Of a DNA stretch of 64,000 nt, positions 1 through 6,445 are shown one piece after another. Source of the stretch: Mesorhizobium sophorae (GTDB taxonomy: Bacteria > Pseudomonadota > Alphaproteobacteria > Rhizobiales > Rhizobiaceae); NCBI RefSeq assembly GCF_002270415.1, contig NZ_NNRI01000001.1:124001-188000 (forward strand), given 5' to 3'. Each line of letters opens with the position of its first letter. Within the stretch, counting starts at the first letter, position 1. A program made the translations under genes and the position numbers. The notes under the pieces are model-generated. The model made no database searches and was not told where the DNA came from. It was given only the letters and a program-made list of their open reading frames with translations.

Positions 1-296
1 GCCATTCCGGCCTTGGTGACTGCACTGGCGATGTCGACCCAGTCATCCCGCAAATAGGCCTCGCCGCCGATGAGAGTGACCTCGCGAACGCCAAGCGCCG
101 CAAGCTGCTTCACGGTGTCGAGGGCCTCCTCGAGCGTCAGCTCACCAGGGCGTTCGGCGCCTGCCCGCGAACCGCAATGCCGGCATCCGAGATCGCACTT
201 CAGCGTGATTTCCCAGACGCAGACGCGTGGTGGCTCGGACGGGCCGGACCACCAGCGCACCGTCTTCGTCGGATCACCATCGTAGACGTCAAGCAT
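1..296 (-). CDS. Radical SAM enzyme, probable peptide maturase (3' part outside window)
   Basis: The first 98 codons of a minus-strand gene are present; the C-terminus lies beyond the window edge. About 35 residues in, CDLGCRHC gives the CxxxCxxC cluster motif of radical SAM enzymes, and a GGEAYL motif follows near residue 80, as in SPASM-type peptide maturases. The start ATG at 296 lies only 12 bp after the stop of the leader-type protein upstream, with no strong Shine-Dalgarno sequence, which suggests translational coupling. The gene is the third of an apparent operon (1416 to below 1). Linkage to two leader-bearing proteins suggests that it modifies them; that is inference. The SPASM domain, if any, cannot be seen. 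Confidence 0.85.
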   Translation of the reverse strand, partial: MLDVYDGDPTKTVRWWSGPSEPPRVCVWEITLKCDLGCRHCGSRAGAERPGELTLEEALDTVKQLAALGVREVTLIGGEAYLRDDWVDIASAVTKAGM

Positions 297-308
297 TGCT
301 GTGCACCA

Positions 309-854
309 TCACTTCACACGTGCGAGAAAGGCGGCGAGCATGTCGGCGTTCACGCCCTCGATGGCAACGCCATCCGGCCCGACGATGGAGAAGCTGAGCT
401 TCTCCTTGGGAACGCGAGCCAGTTCGCGCAGTGACCTCAACTGCTCGACCGATGTCATGGCCAATGATCCGGCTGCCGCCACCTGGGTAGATGAGGACGT
501 CACCACGGAGACGCCGTAGATGACCACCGCCGAGGCAACCGACACGTCGATCCCGGATTTGCCGCCCCCGGCTGCCGAACCCTTCCAGCCGATCACGCCG
601 AACCGCTCCCACAACTCCCCTGCCGTCAACGTCTCCGGCTTGGCCCGTGCGAACTCGTCTTGCCACTCTCGCCCCGAAAACACGTGTTCGAGTTTCTTCA
701 GCAGATCCCGTTCATTGATGCGGTCGGGAAGCGCCAGCACGTCGGGGTTCAGCCCCTCTTCGGACAACACGTCCTTGGGCGATTGGACAAAGCGGTGGCG
801 AAAGTCCTTGTCCTTGCGCAACCGGTTGATGAAACTCGCCGCTTCGGTTCCCAT
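309..854 (-). CDS. Large RiPP-precursor-like protein 1 (Nif11/NHLP-like leader)
   Basis: A 181-residue protein with no recognised catalytic motif. Its N-terminus (FINRLRKDKDFRHRF, then a segment ending in LSEEGLNP) resembles the helical leaders of Nif11/NHLP-type precursor peptides. A Gly/Ala/Ser/Thr/Val-rich middle (VIYGVSVVTSSS) follows, then a conserved tail (KLSFSIVGPDG). An ATG at 872 is possible, but the start at 854 has AGGAG six bases upstream and gives an N-terminus that aligns without gaps with the paralogue at 898-1416. It lies 43 bp after that paralogue and 12 bp before the radical SAM gene. At 181 aa it is long for a RiPP precursor, so it could instead be a modified structural or scaffold protein. 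Confidence 0.7.
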   Translation of the reverse strand: MGTEAASFINRLRKDKDFRHRFVQSPKDVLSEEGLNPDVLALPDRINERDLLKKLEHVFSGREWQDEFARAKPETLTAGELWERFGVIGWKGSAAGGGKSGIDVSVASAVVIYGVSVVTSSSTQVAAAGSLAMTSVEQLRSLRELARVPKEKLSFSIVGPDGVAIEGVNADMLAAFLARVK

Positions 855-897
855 GCCAAGCTCCTTGTTCATCGCATGCTTGCGGGCGTCGGGCCGC

Positions 898-1416
898 TCA
901 GCGCAGGCGGTCGACCAGCGCCTTGATCGCTTCGATGCCGAGGCCGTGCAGTGATCTCCCGTCCGGTCCGCTCACCGCAAAACTGAGGGCCGCTGCTGGC
1001 AGCCGGGTCAATTTGCGCAACCGGCCGAGACGCGCCAACTCCACATCCGTGCGGGCTGCGCTGCCCTGCGCCGAAACAAGGGATATGACGGAGGTGGTTG
1101 CCGTCGTACCGTAGATGATGCTCGTCGCTGGGATCGACGGCGACGCAAGATCATAGTTGACGCGGATGAAATTGAACTTGTCCCACAGTTCCTGTGCCGA
1201 CGCATGTCTCAGTGTGGCCGCATCCGGCGGAGCGGAGGAAATTTGCGCGTCGATACGCCGTTCCAGCGCGTCGAAATCGATCTTGGAAGGCAGGTCAAGG
1301 AGGTCTGGATCGAGCCCGCTCGCGCGAAGAACGCCGCGCGGATCATCGGCGAATGCCTGCCGGAACGCTTTGTCCCTGTGGAGCTTCTTTATGAAATCTG
1401 CATAAGGCGACACCAT
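898..1416 (-). CDS. Large RiPP-precursor-like protein 2, paralogue of 309-854
   Basis: A 172-residue protein and first gene of the apparent operon. It shares the architecture of its neighbour: leader-like start (YADFIKKLHRDKAFRQAF, then GLDPDLL), a central YGTTATTSVIS stretch matching YGVSVVTSSS in the paralogue, and the tail pattern LRxLxRxP...LSFxxxGPDG. The ATG at 1416 is preceded by GGGGGA at good spacing. No signal peptide, membrane segment or enzyme motif is seen. The modification, if any, would most simply fall in the Thr/Ser-rich central segment or the GPDG tail; this is inference. Confidence 0.7.
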   Translation of the reverse strand: MVSPYADFIKKLHRDKAFRQAFADDPRGVLRASGLDPDLLDLPSKIDFDALERRIDAQISSAPPDAATLRHASAQELWDKFNFIRVNYDLASPSIPATSIIYGTTATTSVISLVSAQGSAARTDVELARLGRLRKLTRLPAAALSFAVSGPDGRSLHGLGIEAIKALVDRLR

Positions 1417-1776
1417 AGGTTCCCCCTACGCTGAGCGCGTTGGCCATGCCTCTCGAATGTGACAATCGTCAGTTTTCCAGCGTAATATTGTTTCCAAATT
1501 CGCGGCGGAAACTTAAAGATTACTACCCTATCGCCAGTTTTCAGGCAAGAAAAGTACGTTATTTAACCGTTGCTAATGTGAGTTAAGAAAGGGTTTACAT
1601 TGGGCTCACATCGAATGCGAGGCCGTGTTTGGCCATGCCGTTGATCCTGAAGCCGATTCGGGGCAGCATTCCTTCGCGGTAGCGCGAGCGGACCCGGCGC
1701 CGCGGACCGGCCGTCTGAACTGGCAAATGGTCGAACAGGGAGATCTCTCATTCACGGAAGGCTGATAGCGCTCATT
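1417..1776. other. Divergent intergenic region, no gene seen
   Basis: 360 bp between the divergent leader-protein operon and the SdpI-like gene. It holds the candidate minus-strand promoter and an AT-rich stretch (about 1480-1600). ORFs here are short and have rhizobial shadow-like composition, so none was called. A start for the SdpI-like gene may lie a few codons inside this region, because its first membrane helix reads in frame upstream of 1777. Confidence 0.6.
1560..1587 (-). promoter_or_regulatory. Candidate sigma70 promoter of the radical SAM/leader-protein operon
   Basis: Read on the minus strand, CTTAAC (1587-1582), a 16-bp spacer and TAAATA (1565-1560) resemble rhizobial -35/-10 elements. 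The stretch is AT-rich compared with its surroundings and lies about 145 bp before the start at 1416. Assigned by eye only. Confidence 0.3.
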
Positions 1777-2403
1777 GTGATGGTATTGAGCGGCATCGTC
1801 GCGGCACTCTTCACGTCGCCGGATGCACGCATTGCGGTTCACTGGTCGGCGTCGGGCGAAGCGGACGTCTTTGCGGGCCGCTGGGTCGCATTGCTTGGTG
1901 CGCCGGCGCTGCTCGCCGTGCTGTCGATGGTTCTGCACCTGTGGCCGGGGCGGCAGGTCGAGAACAGGCAGGCACCCGGCGAACCCGCAAGAAGTTTTGC
2001 GCCGGACCATGCGTGGCTCATCGGCCTTGTGCTGCTCATCCTGCTGCAGGCCTTCTTGATGGCTTCGGCGCTTGGATTCCAGACGAACCGCCTTCGGCTG
2101 ATGCCGATCATCCTCGGCGTGATCATGATCGTCGTCGGCGCTCGAATGCCGCTCCTGCAGCCCAACCGATGGTTCGGTATCAGAACACCCTGGACCCTTG
2201 CGGATCGGGACGTCTGGACGAGAACTCACCGTTTCGGCGGCCCCGTCTTTCGGGCGGCCGGGCTGCTCACCGTGTCGCTGCCTCTTTTCGACTTGTCGGA
2301 CGATCGCGTCGGCCCGGCGGTGCTGGCTATCCTGCTGGCCGCAGCACTCGCATGTGTGGCTTATTCGTGGTGGATATCCCGGCGACAGAACGGCTCAGGG
2401 TGA
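1777..2403 (+). CDS. SdpI/DUF1648-family integral membrane protein
   Basis: A 208-residue protein with about six hydrophobic segments. The N-terminal pattern with HWSASGEAD is typical of DUF1648, and NRWFGIRTPWTLAD.DVWTRTHR is the signature of the SdpI family. SdpI of Bacillus gives immunity to the SdpC toxin and also works as a signal-transducing membrane protein; proteobacterial members are mostly uncharacterised. The GTG at 1777 is used here, but the hydrophobic stretch (LIALIV) continues upstream in frame, so the true start may be earlier. It is divergent from the radical SAM/leader-protein cassette; an immunity or export role for that cassette is speculation. Confidence 0.8.
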   Translation: MMVLSGIVAALFTSPDARIAVHWSASGEADVFAGRWVALLGAPALLAVLSMVLHLWPGRQVENRQAPGEPARSFAPDHAWLIGLVLLILLQAFLMASALGFQTNRLRLMPIILGVIMIVVGARMPLLQPNRWFGIRTPWTLADRDVWTRTHRFGGPVFRAAGLLTVSLPLFDLSDDRVGPAVLAILLAAALACVAYSWWISRRQNGSG

Positions 2404-2713
2404 TACGCAGTCCAGGCTGGCCCCGATTCAGCAGTCGAAGCCACTTGGCTGAGGGCGGCTCGATGAACCGTCGACCGGGCGGTGAGGCACCGGCCGCAGC
2501 GATTGCCCCTGCTTTTTCGCGCCGCTGCGCGGCAATCCCTGCATACCGCCCCGGTGCAACTGACCGGGAACGATCGCAAGCAGCGGGACGCCGGGCGCAC
2601 CTGGGAGCAACCGGCGTCCCGACACGTCTGATCCCGCGGCCGGGGCGCCACGGTCCCTAGGTGAACGAGTAAGATCGATTGACAACGATCCTACTAGAAG
2701 GTAGGCATGTTGC
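2404..2713. other. Intergenic region, no gene seen
   Basis: About 310 bp between the SdpI-like gene and the TetR gene. I see no convincing ORF or RNA gene. The right end carries the TetR operator (2690-2705), and the Shine-Dalgarno-like AAGGTAGG of the TetR gene lies inside that operator. Confidence 0.55.
2690..2705 (+). promoter_or_regulatory. TetR-type operator upstream of its own gene
   Basis: CCTACTAGAAGGTAGG carries CCTAC...GTAGG inverted arms and differs at one position from CCTACTAGTAGGTAGG at 3548-3563 upstream of the membrane-protein gene. It ends 8 bp before the TetR start, so a bound repressor would block both transcription and ribosome binding. Confidence 0.75.
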
Positions 2714-3301
2714 ATGAGCAATCTTGTCATGACCTCCGATCAGATCCTCTCGTCCGCGCGCAACTTCATTGTTTCGGGCGGCTACAACGGCTTCAGCTAT
2801 GCTGATATCGCTGAGGTGGTGGGGATTCGCAAGGCGAGTATCCACCATCATTTCCCCAGCAAAGTCGACCTTGTTCGCACTCTTGTGGCGCGTCATCGCG
2901 AGCGTACCGAGGTCAGCATGGCAGATCTGGAAAGTAAACTCCCTGACCCGCTTGCACTGCTTCAAACCTATGCTGGCTACTGGGCAAAATGCATTGAAGA
3001 CGCGAGCATCCCGTTTTGCGTCTGCGCGCTGCTTGCCAGCGAACTCCCGGCACTCCCGCCTGAGGTTGCCGTCGAGGTGCGGGCCTACTTTCGATTTCTG
3101 TCGTCCTGGTTGACCAAGGTCATGGAGCGGGGCGCTGAACAGGGCGTTCTCAAATTCGCCGGCTCTGCGGAGCAGGAGGCAGAGACTTTCATGGCGACTG
3201 TCCATGGCGCGATGTTGTCGGCGCGTGCCTATGGCAGCCCTGCCATCTTTGGCGCGATCCTGACGTCGACCTTGCAGCGCTTATCGGCGAAGGTTCACTG
3301 A
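2714..3301 (+). CDS. TetR/AcrR-family transcriptional regulator
   Basis: A 195-residue protein with an N-terminal TetR helix-turn-helix (YADIAEVVGIRKASIHHHF, then PSKVDLV) at about residues 31-57 and a helical ligand-binding C-terminal domain. The near-identical operators before this gene and before the gene at 3595 indicate autoregulation and control of that membrane protein. Two Cys (FCVC) near residue 98 could be redox- or ligand-related, but nothing further supports that. The ligand is unknown. Confidence 0.88.
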   Translation: MSNLVMTSDQILSSARNFIVSGGYNGFSYADIAEVVGIRKASIHHHFPSKVDLVRTLVARHRERTEVSMADLESKLPDPLALLQTYAGYWAKCIEDASIPFCVCALLASELPALPPEVAVEVRAYFRFLSSWLTKVMERGAEQGVLKFAGSAEQEAETFMATVHGAMLSARAYGSPAIFGAILTSTLQRLSAKVH

Positions 3302-3547
3302 CAAGTTATTTGCGCGGCATGGCGGCGAGCCGCCGCAACCAAATTCGCATCTCACAGGGACCGTTGAGACCTCCAGTGCATCGGTGCTGAAAGTAGCAAC
3401 TTAGGGTCGGTCATTTCGTATGGCCAATACGGTTCACGATCTCCGCCGCCGCTTGGTTGATCGGTCGTGCCGAGCTCCGGTCGCCCAGCCCCTGCCGTCC
3501 GGGACGGCGTCAGACCGCCAAGAAAGTGGTTGACGTCACAGTACATA

Positions 3548-3563
3548 CCTACTAGTAGGTAGG
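3548..3563 (+). promoter_or_regulatory. TetR-type operator upstream of the DUF308-like gene
   Basis: CCTACTAGTAGGTAGG matches the operator at 2690-2705 at 15 of 16 positions. It sits within ACCTACTAGTAGGT (3547-3560), a perfect 14-bp palindrome, about 35 bp before the ATG at 3595, where a repressor would cover the promoter. Confidence 0.78.
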
Positions 3564-3594
3564 TATTAATATCAAGTGCGAAGGAGAAATCGAA

Positions 3595-4182
3595 ATGCTT
3601 GCTAAGATGACTGAAGCCAACCTGGTCAAATCCTCAACCGCCTGGCTCAAAAGCTACTATTTCACACGCTTTGCCGTTTCGACCGCCTGGGTCCTCCTGG
3701 CCTTCACGGTAGCCAAGGCAATGCCTCCCCTGGCAGCCATCATGCTGGTCGCCTATCCGGCTTGGGATGCGCTGGCCAACTTCATCGACGCCCAGCGCAC
3801 CGGCGGCTTGAACCGCAACAAGACGCAGTTGCTCAACTTCGTCATCAGCATCATCACCACGGTGGCAGTCGCCATTGCTCTCGGAAAAGATATGAACACG
3901 GTGCTCGCCGTCTTCGGCGTCTGGGCGGTCCTGTCGGGCCTTTTTCAGCTTGCAACCGCGGTCAGGCGCTGGAAGTCCGGCGCGCAGTGGGCAATGGTGT
4001 TGAGCGGCGCTCAGTCGGCACTGGCAGGCATTTTCTTTGTGAAGATGGCGGGCAGTGCGGCGACGATCGACATCACCAACATCGCGCCCTATGCGGCCTT
4101 CGGCGCCTTCTACTTCCTCGTTTCCGCTGTCTGGTTGACGGTAGTTGATGCGCGGCGCAAGTCGGCCCAAGCGGCTGGCTGA
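3595..4182 (+). CDS. DUF308/HdeD-like integral membrane protein
   Basis: A 195-residue protein with about five to six hydrophobic helices, built like DUF308 (HdeD-type) membrane proteins, whose function in proteobacteria is poorly known beyond acid resistance in E. coli. The start has AAGGAG eight bases upstream. The TetR operator at 3548-3563 and the adjacent TetR gene make it the probable regulated target. The 293 bp upstream (3302-3594) hold the operator and no other recognisable gene. No enzymatic motif is seen. Confidence 0.72.
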   Translation: MLAKMTEANLVKSSTAWLKSYYFTRFAVSTAWVLLAFTVAKAMPPLAAIMLVAYPAWDALANFIDAQRTGGLNRNKTQLLNFVISIITTVAVAIALGKDMNTVLAVFGVWAVLSGLFQLATAVRRWKSGAQWAMVLSGAQSALAGIFFVKMAGSAATIDITNIAPYAAFGAFYFLVSAVWLTVVDARRKSAQAAG

Positions 4183-4301
4183 AGAGCGTCGCTTGTCAAA
4201 CGCTCCTATCCTCCAAGCCCCTCAATCGAAGCGCTGCCCTGCAAGGTCGGCGCTTGCATGATGCGGCGGCGTGCAATGCCTTGTTTTGATGGAAACCGCG
4301 A

Positions 4302-4949
4302 TCACTCGCTCATATTCTGAAGCGCATCATGTTTGATTATTTCGACGCAGCGCAGGCTGACCAAGCGGATGATGCCCTTTTCCTTCAGCCTGGTGAATAT
4401 TCTTGAGACCGTCTCGATGGTGAGGCCGAGATAGTCGCCAATGTCGACACGCGACATCGGCAGCTCGACCTGCCGAAGCCCGCCTTGGCGCTCTGCCATA
4501 TCGACCAGGAACGCCGCGACGCGCTCGATGGCGTTCTGGCGACCGAGGACCAGCAGGTGCTCCTGCGCCCTGGTCAGCCCCTTAAGCGCCAACGGCAGCA
4601 ACTGACGGGACATGTCAGCCCCGGCGGCAATGCGGAAGACCCGGACCCCGGTCGCGTTGATTGCTTCGGCGAAGAAATGATGCGTCGTGTCTGCTTCGAA
4701 GCCAAATGTCTCTCCCGCAAGATGGAAGGCGCTTATCTGCCGGCGACCATCGGCGAGCAGGCGGTAGACACGAACGGCGCCAAACTCGATTTGGTAGAAA
4801 GCTCCGGCCTTCTCGCCCTGGGCATAGATTTCCGCACCGGCGGGAAAGAAGCTAAGCGGCTGCACTGGGGCCGGGTCGAATGCCGCCGGCAGGCTCGGCT
4901 GGGCAAAATGCGACGGCAGCGAAATTTTGGAGGTCGTGTAGGCGTGCAT
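4302..4949 (-). CDS. fixK: FixK-type Crp/Fnr transcriptional regulator
   Basis: A 215-residue Crp/Fnr protein. The N-terminal cyclic-nucleotide-binding-like fold (AGAEIYAQGEKAGAFYQIE) is followed by the DNA-recognition helix region DIGDYLGLTIETVSRIFTRL, whose E..SR pattern fits TTGA half-sites. The N-terminal Fe-S cysteines of Fnr are absent, as expected for FixK, which is controlled through FixLJ. Many genes in the window carry TTGA-N6-TCAA boxes, so this is their likely activator together with FnrN. A degenerate box (4964-4977) before the gene suggests autoregulation. The IS630 element begins 87 bp upstream of its start. Confidence 0.88.
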   Translation of the reverse strand: MHAYTTSKISLPSHFAQPSLPAAFDPAPVQPLSFFPAGAEIYAQGEKAGAFYQIEFGAVRVYRLLADGRRQISAFHLAGETFGFEADTTHHFFAEAINATGVRVFRIAAGADMSRQLLPLALKGLTRAQEHLLVLGRQNAIERVAAFLVDMAERQGGLRQVELPMSRVDIGDYLGLTIETVSRIFTRLKEKGIIRLVSLRCVEIIKHDALQNMSE

Positions 4950-4963
4950 GGCTGTTTCCCCGG

Positions 4964-4977
4964 TTGATCCGTGTCAC
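4964..4977 (-). promoter_or_regulatory. Degenerate FixK/Fnr box before fixK
   Basis: TTGATCCGTGTCAC matches TTGA-N6-TCAA except for the last base. It is centred about 21 bp upstream of the fixK start, close enough to act as a repressing (autoregulatory) site. Confidence 0.4.
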
Positions 4978-5016
4978 AGCAATCGCTCGAATCCGCGCCG
5001 CGCGAAATTCGGTTAT

Positions 5017-5035
5017 GTCCCTACGGGATACTACC
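5017..5035 (-). promoter_or_regulatory. Candidate response-regulator (FixJ-like) site before fixK
   Basis: Read on the minus strand, GGTAGTATCCCGTAGGGAC resembles the GTAG...CCCGTA pattern I associate with FixJ-controlled fixK promoters. It sits about 75 bp before fixK and directly against the IS630 end at 5036. The assignment rests on loose resemblance only. Confidence 0.28.
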
Positions 5036-6100
5036 TAGAGCGGTTTTCCCTTAATCGGAGTCGTTTGTTTGCAGTGAACGGCTTGTTCTGATTCCCTGAT
5101 CGAAGTGATTTGCGGAAGGAGCAGCGGCATGGCACGAGCTTACAGCCTGGATTTGCGGACGCGTGTTATCGAGGCGATAGAGGCAGGCCTGTCGACCCGA
5201 GAAGCGGCACGGCGGTTTGCCATCGGGATATCGACGTCTGGTGCATGGTATCGGGCCTGGCGTTCGAGCGGCAATCTGGAACCTGGGCGGCAGGGCAAGC
5301 CGAAGGTATCGAAGCTGGACGCGCACGAGACTTTCATTCTCGCCTTGGTCGAGACCGATGAGCGGGACATCACGCTTGCCGAGATCGTCGATCGCCTTGC
5401 GGCAGAGCGCGGGGTCAAAGCCAGCCTGACGACGGTCCATGCGTTCTTCGCAAAGCGTGGCATCACGTACAAAAAAAGACAGCGCACGCGGCCGAACAGC
5501 AGCGACCGGATGTTTTGGCAGCGCGGGAAGAGTGGTTCGAAGGCCAACTCGATCTCGATCCGAGCCGCCTGATCTTCATCGACGAAAGTGGCCTCAATAC
5601 CAAGATGGCCCGGCTACGAGGCCGCTCTGCGCGTGGACAGCGTTGCCGGGCGGCTGTTCCTCATGGGCACTGGAAATCCACGACCTTCACGGCCGGCCTG
5701 CGCCTCGACGGGATCGTCGCGCCCTGGCTCCTGGACGGCGCCATGGATGGCGAAGCATTCCTGGTCTACTTGCGCCGCGTCCTCGTGCCGACGCTTCAAC
5801 CCGACGATGTCGTCGTGATGGACAACCTGCCTGCTCATAAAGTGGTCGGTGTCCGCGAAATCATCGAGGCTGCGGGGGCTTCCCTTCGCTATCTTCCGCC
5901 CTACTCCCCGGACTTTAACCCCATTGAGATGGCCTTCGCCAAGCTGAAGGCTTTACTGCGAAAGGCAGCAGCCCGGTCCATCCCGGAATTATGGGACGCC
6001 GTGGCCGTCGCCATCGATCGTTTCCACCCCAAAGAATGCGAAAACCTGTTCGCCCACGCCGGCTACGATGCCTAACCGTGATTATCCAGAAACTGCTCTA
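5036..6100 (+). mobile_element. IS630-family insertion sequence, about 1.06 kb
   Basis: Imperfect terminal inverted repeats bound the element: the left end begins TAGAGCGGTTTT and the right end, on the opposite strand, begins TAGAGCAGTTT. Both abut a TA dinucleotide (5036-5037 and 6099-6100), the IS630/Tc1 target. The interior encodes one transposase in two overlapping frames. The element lies between fixK and the phosphoketolase gene, 87 bp from the fixK start. Confidence 0.88.
5129..6075 (+). CDS. IS630-family transposase, expressed by -1 frameshift
   Basis: The first frame begins at ATG 5129 (GGAAGGAG upstream) and encodes the helix-turn-helix half ([20 protein letters not shown]...). The second encodes the DDE catalytic half: FIDESG (first Asp), [10 protein letters not shown] (second Asp) and [18 protein letters not shown] (Glu). 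At an A7 run (5471-5477) a -1 shift converts KKRQRT... into [20 protein letters not shown], the usual IS630 junction, so the two frames form one protein. Many IS630 elements use this shift, so the gene may be functional. Confidence 0.87.
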
Positions 6101-6445
6101 GACTCCCCTTGTCGTGACGACTTCGACAGCGTTGTCAGCCGGGAATTTTCGGCAGGGTCGGCCATAGCCAGAGAACGCATTGTGATCCAGGCGTTCGGCC
6201 TTCGGCACCTGATACAAACGCGTTTGCGGTGGATCAAAGCTCGCACTGTTCGTCGCCACTATGAATGGCGCAAACGACCGCCCGCCATACGCCCGGTTGA
6301 TGGCCACCTCGCTGCAAACTGGTCCGGCGGTCATGAACCGAATGGCGCGCGAATGCGTTGGTCGTCCGTTCGCGGCGATTTCGATGAATGGCGGCGCATG
6401 TCGCGATCCGACGGCATTCGCAAATGGGGACTATGGGAGCCAGAC
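6101..6445. other. Upstream region of phosphoketolase, no gene seen
   Basis: 345 bp between the IS630 right end and the phosphoketolase start. The long open frame running through it in phase with phosphoketolase has no homology-like sequence and begins inside the IS. A TTG-N8-CAA box lies at 6224-6237. Nothing else is recognisable. Confidence 0.55.
6224..6237 (+). promoter_or_regulatory. Possible FixK/Fnr box upstream of phosphoketolase
   Basis: TTGCGGTGGATCAA fits the relaxed TTG-N8-CAA Crp/Fnr consensus and differs from TTGA-N6-TCAA at one base. It is about 215 bp before the ATG at 6446, so a long leader would be needed. Confidence 0.4.

Noticed and set aside
1606..2229. 207-aa minus-strand frame over the SdpI-like gene
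   Set aside because: No family resemblance; it is antisense to the membrane protein.
6068..6445. N-terminal extension of phosphoketolase to 6068
   Set aside because: It begins inside the IS630 element and shows no family sequence; ATG 6446 with GGGAG begins the conserved N-terminus.
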